In this document: piece after piece, positions 25,441 to 35,569 of the stretch
How positions within the stretch are numbered: the stretch's first letter is position 1
Layout: every line of letters starts with the position of its first letter
DNA from: Paulownia fortunei
Taxonomy: Eukaryota; Streptophyta; Magnoliopsida; Lamiales; Paulowniaceae
Reading direction: 5' to 3'
Assembly: GCA_019321725.1 (NCBI GenBank)
Contig: CM033106.1
Location: 20,954,965 to 21,018,964 of the forward strand
Length of the DNA: 64,000 nt
Notes under the pieces: model-generated
Databases searched by the model: none
What the model was told of the DNA's origin: nothing
What the model saw: the letters and a program-made list of their open reading frames with translations, nothing else
Program-made: the position numbers and the translations under genes

Positions 25441-27481
25441 CGCCGTTCCCTTGCACCGCACCACCACCTTCATTCTCACCACCTTCTACCATTGTTGTGC
25501 ACCTCCCACCAAAGAACTCAAAGAAAAAAAAATCATAACACAAAAAGTTGAGAAATTTTGGCTAGCACAAGAGAATGAGAGAGAAGTTCCATGAAAATGA
25601 CATACTTGGGAACCCATGGTTAATAAAGAATGCTGACACCTCTTTCCATATCCTTGTGGACCTTCTAAAATAAGTCTTTGTGGTACTTGAGGAGGCAAGA
25701 AAGCCCAAATTCTTAAAGGACTTACTCATCAATAACTTTTTAAAAATCAAGAGTGGAGGATTATATGATTGGTTTTATTGTATTGTAGGCCGAAGAATTA
25801 TATGCAAGAGGCCCACTAGAGGCTGCCGAAGCTCATAAGCTTAGACCTAAGCCCATTAACCCAAAATCCTAGATGTGCATGTATTATACAAAAGCAAAAT
25901 ATAATCTCACTTTAAAGAACTATAGATACCCCAAATTCTCATCAATAGAGATAGTAAGTCATTTTGACATTTTACAACTTTCTGTATCTTGATTATTTTT
26001 TCTTTTTTTTGATTCTGACTTAAGTCGAAGTATTTTCCCTGAGACAATTTCGACGCTTAACAACTTATTCGTATCGCAAACATGATCTTAATTAACAATT
26101 CACAAGGAGTTGACTTTCAAAATCGGAGACTTTTGACATCAACAACCATTAAAAAAATGCCAATATTTTTTAAAAATACATAATGGTTTAAACGAATTTT
26201 CATCAAATGACAATATACACTACTAGGTTGTGGGTTTGTACAAATGTCGTGAGCTTATTTTGTTCATTGGCACCCTATACTCTAAACTAAATGAAATTTG
26301 TACAATTTTTTTCCTAAAATTTGCACACCACAATGCAAATTCAAATATGCAATTTTGTACAAGTCTTTTCTTGTGTATATTTAGTAATACAATAGATATA
26401 ATTATTTGCTTTTAATGTACTATGGTAGGGCAATATAGTTGCCGCTTGGATATTATGAATTACTCTTATTTGGGTTTTGTTTGGGGATCATAGTCTTTAC
26501 AATAATATTGGTTTTACCCATGCCACATTCAAATTTTTATTTTTTAAAGATTATACTTGATTTTCACTTGTAGAATATTAGTTAAAGATTTAGTGTTGAG
26601 TAATCCACTAATTGCTTGATAAGTTGCATATTGCGTCTTTTTTAATATAATTTAGCTTAATAAAGTTGATAAAGTATATGATACAATAATTTGTGAAGTA
26701 CAGGCGGCAATGATATATATGTCCGTATATTTAAAACTAATATTTTAATAGAGTAGAATTTGATATTTTTGTTAAGCTCAGTTGTTCTAATTTTCCCTCA
26801 AATCATCACCTCAACAAAATACTTAAGAAATTATTTCTCTTTAAGTATACGCAATCTATTGTGCTTTTCTCTCTCTATACAAGTTAATAAGTAATAAATT
26901 TTAGAAATTCATTTTGTTGAATATGTAAAAATTATTGTGCTCTCATAACTTTAGAAGGACTTACTTTCGTAAAATCTAAGACCTCCTTTGTTTCATTGCA
27001 GTGGAATTTTTTTATTTTTTATTATTTCAAATAATAAATCATGTTTGTTTTACATTATTATTAATAATAATCAATTTTATCTTCTCATTTTTATACTCAA
27101 ATTTTTTTTCAACCCTATTCTTCTAATTTTCAAATTTATTTTTACACAATATTAATTAACATTTTCTTTCAATCAACTTCTGTTTTTCCATCTCTACACA
27201 TTAGCACCTACAATTACTTACTAACTTTTATTAATATATTTTTATTGCTATTTACATTATTAATGTGAAATCCACAACTAAAATATATAATTCATATAAC
27301 ATATTTAATTTGGGCCCCATTATCAAATTATTTAATATTACATACATATATTTTAAAAATAATTCCATTAAAAACAATAAGCCAAATATAATTCATTCTT
27401 AACTTTATAAATTTTGTATTCGAAAATAATTATCCAAAACATATTTTTCAATTTTATTGTAAAACCAACAAGATTTTAATG
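25441..27481. other. Intergenic sequence
   Basis: No gene recognised. The minus-strand frames at 25486-25750 overlap each other in two registers and show no family. The right half is strongly A/T-rich. Confidence 0.45.
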
Positions 27482-27495
27482 AAAATATTGAAAAT
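27482..27495. repeat. SINE target-site duplication, left (14 bp)
   Basis: AAAATATTGAAAAT, identical to 27890-27903. Confidence 0.9.
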
Positions 27496-27889
27496 GGAGC
27501 TCCGTGGGCACGGCGCAGTGATAGACACAGGATGATAAAACGTGATGATCGTGGGTTCGAATTCAACAAGGTGCAGATGCATCGCGTGTCTCTGAGGGTC
27601 CCATCCACACTTAAGGTGAGTTTAGGAGAGAGAATGATTGATACGAATGTTCAACTCAGGGTGTTGGTTGCTCACTCATCACATATAATCGGGGATCAAA
27701 CCAGAAGGGAAGGACTACGTCTGCGCTTAAAGTGGGTTCAAGAAGAAAAAATAACTGATACAAATGTCCAACTTGAATGTCTGCTTACTCACCGCATTTA
27801 AATAGGGATCCAACTAAGAGGAAGACTGATTGCTTTCGGGATTAGTTCGAGTCGAACACTCCAAGAACCTAAAATACAAAAAAAATAAA
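27496..27889 (+). mobile_element. Complete tRNA-derived SINE with internally duplicated body
   Basis: The 5' end carries RNA polymerase III promoter-like boxes: an A box around 27512-27523 (GGCGCAGTGATA) and a B box at 27554-27564 (GGTTCGAATTC). The 3' end is an A-rich tail (27871-27889). The element is bracketed by a perfect 14-bp direct repeat, AAAATATTGAAAAT, at 27482-27495 and 27890-27903, which is its target-site duplication. The body contains two diverged copies of a ~116-bp unit (27610-27725 and 27726-27826), so it is longer than typical plant SINEs. It has no coding capacity. A/B boxes, A-rich tail and long target duplication together make the class call firm; the family name is unknown. 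Confidence 0.88.
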
Positions 27890-27903
27890 AAAATATTGAA
27901 AAT
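27890..27903. repeat. SINE target-site duplication, right (14 bp)
   Basis: AAAATATTGAAAAT, identical to 27482-27495; it follows the A-rich tail directly. Confidence 0.9.
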
Positions 27904-28430
27904 AAAAATTTTCAACGAAAAGAAAACAATTAGAGGCATAATTTTCTCTAAATTTTTTATAAGTTCTTACTCCCTAAACATCTAATTTTCTCTAAATTAT
28001 CTCTCTTATGGTGTAAATACATATAGAAGATCAAAGGTTGATAATCAAGTGATAAAATTAAAATTATCCATCTTTGTCCCATTGCTTCGATATAAGTTAA
28101 GTGGGCAGTTCAGATTAGACACAGGTACCTAACCCTGACTCGTCAGCATGCATGCGTTGAAACAGTATAGAAACCCAAAATACCATAAAACCTTTATACA
28201 TAGAGCAGAGCACAGCAGGGTGCCATACAGATTCGAGTTCTTAAAACTCATCATAACCAGCCTCCACACTCAAAAACACTCAAGAAACAAGCTACATGGA
28301 TAACATATATACAAACCTAAGTAACACTACCAACAAACTCTTCCACGCATCCTCGACCAGAGACATGAACACAAAATTCCGAGAGACAACATTAATTATC
28401 AGGATATATATGAAGTCGTCTCTTCAAATC
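27904..28430. other. 3' flank of the DRM1/ARP gene
   Basis: Contains the probable 3' UTR of the minus-strand gene next to 28431. No other feature recognised. Confidence 0.5.
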
Positions 28431-31310
28431 TCACAGATCGTAAGGAGGAGGAGGGCTCCTGGGTCCGACTCCACTAGCCTTCTCGTAAGCAAATGACGCA
28501 GACCTCCGCCGAAACCGAAATGCTTCTCTTCCTCCTGCACCTGATCATGATATCCACCAACAAAATATTCAGCACCAAAAACACAAACATTAGCTGATGA
28601 GGCACCAACTTGCACACAAGTACAAGCACTCTATGAAAATGTACCACCAGGGGGAGGGGGAGGTGGTTCAGTAAATTCGGGGGAGGGCAAAGACTCATTA
28701 GCCAAATATGTATCTTCTTCGGCCCAGGTCATCGAAAGGGTCGCTCTTAGCCTGCTTTCTTCATAAGAAGAATTGGGTTAATGGGCCGTAGGCTGACCCG
28801 ACTCAAATGCTCCAATATTGAATTTTGGAAGGGAGCAATTTTTGGTAGGCAAAAACTACCGCAGACCACTCATCTTTCTCCCATTTAAAAAGATGCAACT
28901 CATTGTTGTAATTAAATGAACTACGAAAAATATAGAATTTTCATGCAAAGATTAAGAAAATGAGCAACGTCAAAATTGAAGGAAAAACACCATTTGGGTT
29001 GTAAAACGTTAACAGTATTCTGACCATTGAATGCATTTAAATAAGAAGAAAGGTCACTGAGATGTCTCCCAAAAAATCCTATATATGAAGTTGAATTTAA
29101 CCCCAAAATCTTGAAATTCATTTTTAATTATCAGTCACTCTTTCTCTGCCATCACTTCCATACCATGTCCATGTTGAATTACATTACATTAGCTATATAA
29201 CATAACCTTTTTTCACTTGTGAACGTTAATCTTTACGTCTCGGTAGGCTACTTGTTCAATCCACCGAGTGTACCGATGGTGGAGATAAGAGTGTAATCGT
29301 TGGCTACAACCCTCCCATTATGCAGACCAATAGCTAAGCATATCAGTTTACTATGTACGGCATGGTACTCCCTTGCTCAAAAAAATGTGATAAATACTTC
29401 ACTGTAGAAACGCAAGCCTTATTCCCAACTTGACACGCCTTATTCCCAACTTGACACATTCTTTCAAAACGCCCCTTCTCCCAAACCCTAATCCTATCCC
29501 ATCTTCTTATCCCATCTTCTTCTCCTGTCTGTGGAACTCAATTCTTAGGTGTTAAGCCATATCTATAGAAACCTTTGATATCTTTACAGAAAACAATTCA
29601 TATTAATGATTGCACATTAGCAATGTAATAAATTCAATCATGCATGAGTCTAAAAAACATATTACAAACATATGCTTGTTAAACTAGCACTCATGATTGA
29701 CTTGCTATAATAAGTGATCTTAAACTACATGGTGTGTAATAAATAGTCAAACTTGTAAATTAGATCACCTATCATAAACACGCACAGACTCTTCATGTAT
29801 GTAAAAATTCGTCTCAGAAAATTCATTATTTTAGCTGGATCTAATAACTACTTATATGAAATCGATCCCAAGTTTACTCAAACTTTTAGCATTACCAAAA
29901 CCATTGATAAATATCTTTAGCCTTACAAGATTATTGGGTACTCGAAATATACTTGACTAATAATCTAAGCAACCATTCTATCGTACTACAGAGAAAGAAA
30001 TGCTAATGTTGCTCAAAATGAATGAAAACCAACACATGAATTCATCAACACCACACATCTTATATATATATATATATGTATAATTGCTTGTCCTAAGTCA
30101 CAATTTTCATAAATGGGAAATGGTACCAGGATTTCTGGTGAGCATATATTACTAACTTGGAACTTGCCAGTTAGAAATAAAAAAATAATAAAAATATTTA
30201 TTTTTAGTATTTATAAGATTTTAAATGTGTATATCTTTAACTTAGCAATGCAGTATAAGCATGGGCAGAAGAAAACAAGAATGTTTTCCTAAGCAATTTG
30301 GCAAGTGCATTATGCACACACAATTCCACAAATGTCACTCTCTTAAGACCCCACCAAAATTAAAAATAAATGTACCTAACTCAACAAACACATCATCCGG
30401 CCCATTATTGCCTTGCATCATCCGTAGAAAATTTGGCTTCTTCCATATGACCAAAATACCCCTCCCACAGTACCCCATATAGGTACAAAATGACTTAATA
30501 ACCCTCATCAGGATCCCAAGGATTCTTCTAGATGAGGGGCAGTCTCAGCCCCTGAAGCAGGCACACACAGAAATCTTCCTAGTCGTGCTGACGCCATTAA
30601 CATGCGTAAGAATTATTGAGGTTTTATCCAAAAGCTTACCGGCGAAAGGGGATACCGGAGGTGTGCTGCCGGCCGGGGAAACTGGCGGCGAGTCTTTCTG
30701 ATTTGCCTGCGGCGGCTTTAAGATCATTATGCTTCTCGTCACTCTCGTTGCATCCTCCGCAGCTTCTTCTCCGAACGATCTTCCATTGTTCGCAGCTTCT
30801 GATTCTGCTCAAAAAGGGGGACAATGAGAAAAGTCGTCAAACCAGAATCAGATTGTGCAGCAGTTGGAGTCAGAATCTAATATTCACATAGATTCTGCGT
30901 CAAATTTGACTTCGTTATCACTTTAGTTGACAGCTTTTAGACAGCAGAAAAGTTGATAAAGTGTATGAACTGAAAAATAAGAACAAAAAGACCGCAGCTT
31001 TCGCCTAGTTTCCGCTAATGCCAGATGATTGATAATTTAACAATGATTAACAGCACACTAATAATAACTACAAAACTTGTTTAAAACCAGCCAAACAATT
31101 ATAATCAGCTGATCAAATTATCGCGCCAGTTTGCTAAAACAAGATTATATTTAAATTGTTAACACTTCCGGCGTAAGACAGCAACAGCTGCGTACCCTTG
31201 CCGGAGTGTGAACGGAAGCTAAAAGTGGCGTGCTTTCTCAGTTTCCCGAGGCCAGTGTCGGGCAGGGGGCCCGCGAGGGTATCGTCCCAGAGCTGGTCAA
31301 GCAACCCCAT
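28431..31310 (-). CDS. DRM1: Dormancy/auxin-associated protein (DRM1/ARP family), three exons
   Basis: Exons on the minus strand are 31310-31196, 30804-30640 and 28534-28431. All junctions are GT/AG and in frame, giving 384 bp and 127 aa, a normal length for the family. The start at 31310 gives the family N-terminus MGLLDQLWDDTLAGP, then GLGKLRKHATFSFRSHSGK. The middle exon carries the conserved VTRSIMILKPP and the Ser/Pro block PPVSPAGSTPPVSPF. The last exon carries REAFRFRRRSASFAYEKASG and ends PRSPPPPYDL. These are small, probably disordered plant proteins whose transcripts rise in dormant or growth-arrested tissue and fall with auxin; the molecular activity is unknown. An in-frame ATG 12 codons upstream (31346) does not match the family. 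Four ACGT-core elements lie 205-336 bp upstream of the ATG. Confidence 0.94.
28535..30639 (-). other. Intron 2 of the DRM1/ARP gene (2105 bp)
   Basis: Donor CCG|GTAAGC at 30639, acceptor GGTGCAG before 28534. If the donor is skipped, the frame stays open to a stop at 30545. A nearer acceptor (GCTTCAG|GGGCTGAG near 30552) would splice in frame to a short alternative end that lacks the conserved FRFRRRS block. The intron also holds a TA microsatellite (30061-30078) and a 21-bp tandem duplication. Confidence 0.85.
29416..29457. repeat. Perfect 21-bp tandem duplication in the DRM1/ARP intron
   Basis: GCCTTATTCCCAACTTGACAC twice in a row (29416-29436, 29437-29457). It is followed by a plus-strand AAACCCTAATCC motif near 29483 and a duplicated TATCCCATCTTCT. 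Confidence 0.9.
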
Positions 31311-31423
31311 AGGGCGCAGTTTAGGAGAACTAGCACAGGTTAGCAATTAAGGCTCACGCAGAGTTACAGATGTTTGTTCACTCTCTATCGTTTAGCCGAC
31401 TGATCAGTTGAAGCTGGTGCTGG

Positions 31424-31430
31424 TATTTAA
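31424..31430 (-). promoter_or_regulatory. TATA-like element of the DRM1/ARP gene
   Basis: TTAAATA on the minus strand, about 115 bp upstream of the ATG. Its position fits a 5' UTR of roughly 85 bases. Weak match to the consensus. Confidence 0.4.
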
Positions 31431-31514
31431 GAAGAAATGGGGGCTAAACGTCGAGCAGATCTTTTGGATCGAGACGAGAGGTGGACCGTTTGATCAGATC
31501 TGGTGGATATGATG

Positions 31515-31646
31515 TGACGTGGACGGCCGACCGATAAGCACGTGAAAAGTAGATAAGATCGACGTAAGAGGACCGGGATGTAAGTCCCCGTATGTGAAAC
31601 TTCCACGTGTCAGTCTTGCAATGAGAACAAGGGATAATGTCACGTG
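31515..31646 (-). promoter_or_regulatory. Cluster of four ACGT-core (G-box/ABRE-type) elements
   Basis: TGACGTGG at 31515-31522, CACGTG at 31539-31544, CCACGTGTC at 31603-31611 and CACGTG at 31641-31646. Two GATAAG motifs lie between. In plants such clusters bind bZIP and bHLH factors and often confer abscisic acid, stress or light response. Placement upstream of DRM1/ARP fits the known stress- and dormancy-linked expression of this family; actual binding is inference. Confidence 0.75.
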
Positions 31647-31699
31647 ATAGGTCGTTGGTGAATAAAGTCGAAAATGCTTAGCCAGTCAGACTGTTGTTG

Positions 31700-33030
31700 G
31701 TCTGAGGTTAAATAGGAGTATTCTCAACATTTGATCCTGTGCTCTGGTTTATGGTTCACAACTATTTTTAAAATTGGGTTGAATCAGTAGATTCAGGCGG
31801 AGCAATTGAAAATGGGTAGTTTGATTTTAAATAATCAAAAAATCCGATTAAATCATTTTTAACTAAATGAATTGAAAATTATCAAAATACCGATTGGTCT
31901 TAAATAACTGATCGTTGTTTTCTTAATTTTAAATTTTAAATTTTAAGTTTTTTTTTTATTATTATTATATATGTGCTTAAACTTTTTTTTTATAATAAAA
32001 TTTAAACTTGATAATTGATTACGTATGCATGTTATTATTTATATTTTAAATTTTATTAAATGTATTTTTTGATTAATTATTTATTTTATTATTTTTTTAT
32101 TTTTAAAATTTAATATTTAATAATTAATTTATTATATTATCAATTTATATAATATAATAAAATATATATTTAATTTTTATTAGATCGATAAAATTGACAG
32201 TTGAATTAATGATAGGCAATGCGACTGATTTGATCACCAATTCGATTATAAAAATATTAGTTATGAGTGATTTTTTGATTTTTTTTTTACTAATTTGTAA
32301 TTAAATTTAAAATTATATTTTTATAAATTAAAATAAGAAGTACGACTTGGGGTGATTTAGTGTGATTTTTTAGATAGTTTATTCTAAAAATTAAATAAAT
32401 GAAGAAATTTTTGTTACATGTACACTACACCATAGGAGAAATAGTCTTAAAATTTTACATAGTGTAAAATGATTGAAGGGAATACAATTATATAATGTGT
32501 TTTTAGCATATGATTACATTTTGAGTGAAAAGTAAAGTGTTTGGCTATAAGAGACACTTGTATTATATTTTCTTTGTTTTATGATATAGTCTATCTTTAA
32601 TACATCATAATATCAATATTTTTTACTGGTTGATTTTTTGTCACATTCTAATTTTTAGAAGGAAAAATTTATTCATTCATTATTTATGAAATTGTAAGAA
32701 AAAAGAAAATATTGAAAAATAAATAGAAAAATGCTTGAAAATAAATAGAAAAAAGGTTGGAAAAACCATACAAACCAATCTTCTCAAAGAAAAAAAAAAG
32801 ATGTTAAATTTTTTAAAATTAAAATTAAAAAAGATGTTAAAAAAGATGCAAGTAAAAGATCTACAACATAACATCACAACAACATTACGACAATATCAAG
32901 TAAATTACTGAAAATTAATCATAAACATAACAACAATAAACTGTTCAACAATAATCCACCAAACAAAAAAAAAAAAAAAACAAATGACAAACTAACAACC
33001 AAACAAACCACAAACTATTTTCAATGGTAT
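31700..33030. other. AT-rich intergenic sequence
   Basis: No gene recognised. Long A/T runs and an A17-type homopolymer near 32966. Open frames are compositional. Confidence 0.5.
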
Positions 33031-33425
33031 CTTCAGAATAAATTGGTGAATGCGGCGGCACTAGTGTTAGCTCCTCTAGCGGCCGTGGCACCATTTCTTC
33101 TTTAAAATTGAAGAGACATACATCTTATCCCAATGACACTCCTTTCCAACCTGATGTATGGATGCGTTTGGTGGCTTTGAGCATCATAAACAAATAAAAA
33201 ATTAATACTAATAAAATTATAAGATAAAAAAATAATAAAAAATTAAGAACCTAATGATATTCTTCCCAAATCACTAGAAGCAACTACAAAATTAGTAGTT
33301 TGCTCGCCGTGAACTTCAGGCTGATAAAGAAGTCTAATGAATTCTATATAGTGTGAATGAATATCGCCCAACTTATCTTGCATATCTTTATTGGTGAATC
33401 GGCCATTTCCACAATTAGGGTTGGA
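33030..33425 (-). other. Coding-like minus-strand fragments of unknown identity
   Basis: Two minus-strand blocks with less biased composition than their surroundings (about 33415-33250 and 33180-33040) are separated by an AT-rich, intron-like stretch. The first reads, in one frame, RFTNKDMQDKLGDIHSHYIE and continues to a QPEVHGEQTTNF phrase without a stop. This suggests the remains of a transposase or host gene, but I do not recognise the family. The adjacent copia LTR begins at 33431. Confidence 0.3.
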
Positions 33426-33430
33426 TAAAA

Positions 33431-33851
33431 TGTTGGTAAATTATGAAAATTACTTGTAAATTAAATGAGTGAGAATGCGAAAATAATATACACAAATTTA
33501 ATAACGAATTTCGGCCAATTGTGTCTACGTTTTTGGACCTCCTACAGATCGTTTTATTAAAGGAAGAAAATATACAAGTGTTTACAACACTTACAACTCA
33601 CAACCCACACAAGAATTTTTCTTCACAAAATTCTTTCACAAGCTTTCTTTTAAACTTTTCTCTCAAACTCTCTCTAATTCTCTAATTTTTAGGATAATCT
33701 ACAAATGACAGTTGAGGGAGTTTATATAGGCTTCAAAAATATGGGTTGGTGGAATTTAGACAAAAAATTAGTTTAGGCACCTTAATTGACAATTGCCTAA
33801 ATTAAGCACCCTTCATTTTTGACCAAAAATGATTTGACCATTTTCTTGACA
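33431..33851 (-). mobile_element. 3' LTR (421 bp) of a Tnt1/Tork-like copia element
   Basis: On the minus strand it starts TGTCAAG at 33851, directly after a polypurine-type tract CAAGTGGGAGAT (33863-33852), and ends ACCAACA at 33431. RNase H of the same element lies just upstream. The size is typical for this copia group. No 5' LTR is present. Confidence 0.8.
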
Positions 33852-35545
33852 ATCTCCCACTTGAAAACTGATTTCAATCTATGCAGCAATTTTTTTTGGT
33901 CTTATTACTGTTGCAGGCCAACTAAAATTGAACACAATTTCAGTTTGTCAATAGCCACCATCTTTATCAATATATCTGCTGGATTCTTACTTCCTTGGAT
34001 CTTCTCTAATATTAGTACTTCATTTTCCAATAAAGATCTGATAAAGCGATAATGAAATCCAATATACTTGGTTTTAGAATGAAATGCTGAATTCTTCACC
34101 AAGTGTATCGTACTCTGACTATCATTGTGCAAAACATTCTTCTTTTGCTTGAATCCCAACTCAATTAACAAACCTTGAAGGTATATCATCTCTTTACTGG
34201 TTTCAGTCACTGCTACATACTCAACTTCTATATTGGATAGAGTGATAATCTTTTATAACTGCAATATCCAACTAACAGCTGTAATTCCAATAGTGAATAT
34301 ATAATCGGTGGTGCTTTTTCGGTGATCGACTTTACCTCCAAAGTCTGCATCTACGTAGCCTTATACTTTTAATTCTCCTTTTCCAAAGTATAAATATTTT
34401 TCTACAGTGCCTTGTAGATACCTCAAAGTTCACTTGACTGCTTTCCAATGAGCTTTTCCTAGATTTGACATAAATCTGCTTACAACTCCTACTGTATGGA
34501 CAATGTCTGGTCTCGTGCAGACCATCACGTATATCAAACTTCCAATCGTTGAGGCATAAGGAACCTTACCCATGAATTCTCTCTCTTCCTCCGTCTAAGG
34601 GGACTGATCCTTGGATAGGCGAAAGTGACTAGCCAAGGGTGTGTTGATTGGTTTGGGATCACCCATGTTGAATCTATAGAAAACACGATTGATGTACTTT
34701 GTCTGAGATAAACTGTAAGAACCCTTTCTATCTATCTCTTGTGATTTGCATTTCAAGAATCTTCTTTTCTGGACCCAAGTCCTTCATGTCAAACTCCTTT
34801 AACAATTGTTGCTTCAACCTTCTGATATCATCCATATTTACCCCTGCTACTAATATATCATCGATATAAAGTAGTAAAATAATATAATTGGACCTATATC
34901 TCTTAAAGTAGCAACAGTGGTCGGCGTTGTATTTCTGAAAATCTGCCTTATGCATGAAGCCATCAAACTTTCTGTACTACTGTCTTGGTGCTTGTTTCAG
35001 ACCATACAAACTCTTTTTAAGTTTGCACACCATATTCTTCGTTCCTCTTTCTGAGAAACCTTCTGGCTAGTACATGTATATCTCCTCATCTAAGTCTCCA
35101 TGAAGGAATGCAGTCTTCACATCCAGTTGTTCAAAATGAAGATCTTCAATGGCAATAATACTTAACACTGATCTGATAGTGTTGAGCTTCACAACGAGAG
35201 CAAAAATATTGGTGTAGTCAACTCCTTCCTTCTGCTAGAATCCTTTAACAACTAGTCGAGTTTTGTATCTTTTAGAACCATCATACTCCTCTTTCACCCG
35301 ATACACCCATTTGTTGTGAAGTGTCTTCTTCTCCATAGGCAGTTCAACAAGTTCCCATGTCTGGTTGGAGATTAGAGACTTTATCTCTTCTTTCATGGCA
35401 AGCTCCTAGTTGCAGGTATTTTCAATTTGACAAGTTTCATCATAGCATTCAGGCTCCCCTCTATTAGTCAACAACAGATAGTTTATATATCTTCTATTAG
35501 GCATATGAGGTCGAGAATACCTTCTCAATACATGAGCTGGAGTAG
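33852..35545 (-). pseudogene. Tnt1/Tork-like copia RT and RNase H remnant, 5'-truncated
   Basis: Minus-strand order, high to low: RT N-terminal region from about 35400 (KKTLHNKWVYRVKEEYDGSK, then VDYTNIFA and QLDVKTAFLHGDLDEEIYM). The RT palm follows at 34955-34728, with YIDD for the usual YVDD and DMKDLGPEKKILEMQI. RNase H follows (VPYASTIGSLIYVMVCTRPD near 34570, VDADFGGKVDHRKS near 34340). The end is at 34210-33905 (ETSKEMIYLQGLLIELGF, HNDSQSTIHL, NPADILIK). The similarity to tobacco Tnt1 in these blocks is strong. Several stops interrupt it, and gag, protease and integrase are absent, so it is dead. Confidence 0.88.
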
Positions 35546-35569
35546 GAGGCTGTGGTGTGTTGGATTATC

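Noticed and set aside
31311..31346. Upstream in-frame ATG of the DRM1/ARP gene
   Set aside because: The conserved family N-terminus is MGLLD at 31310; the extra 12 residues match nothing known.
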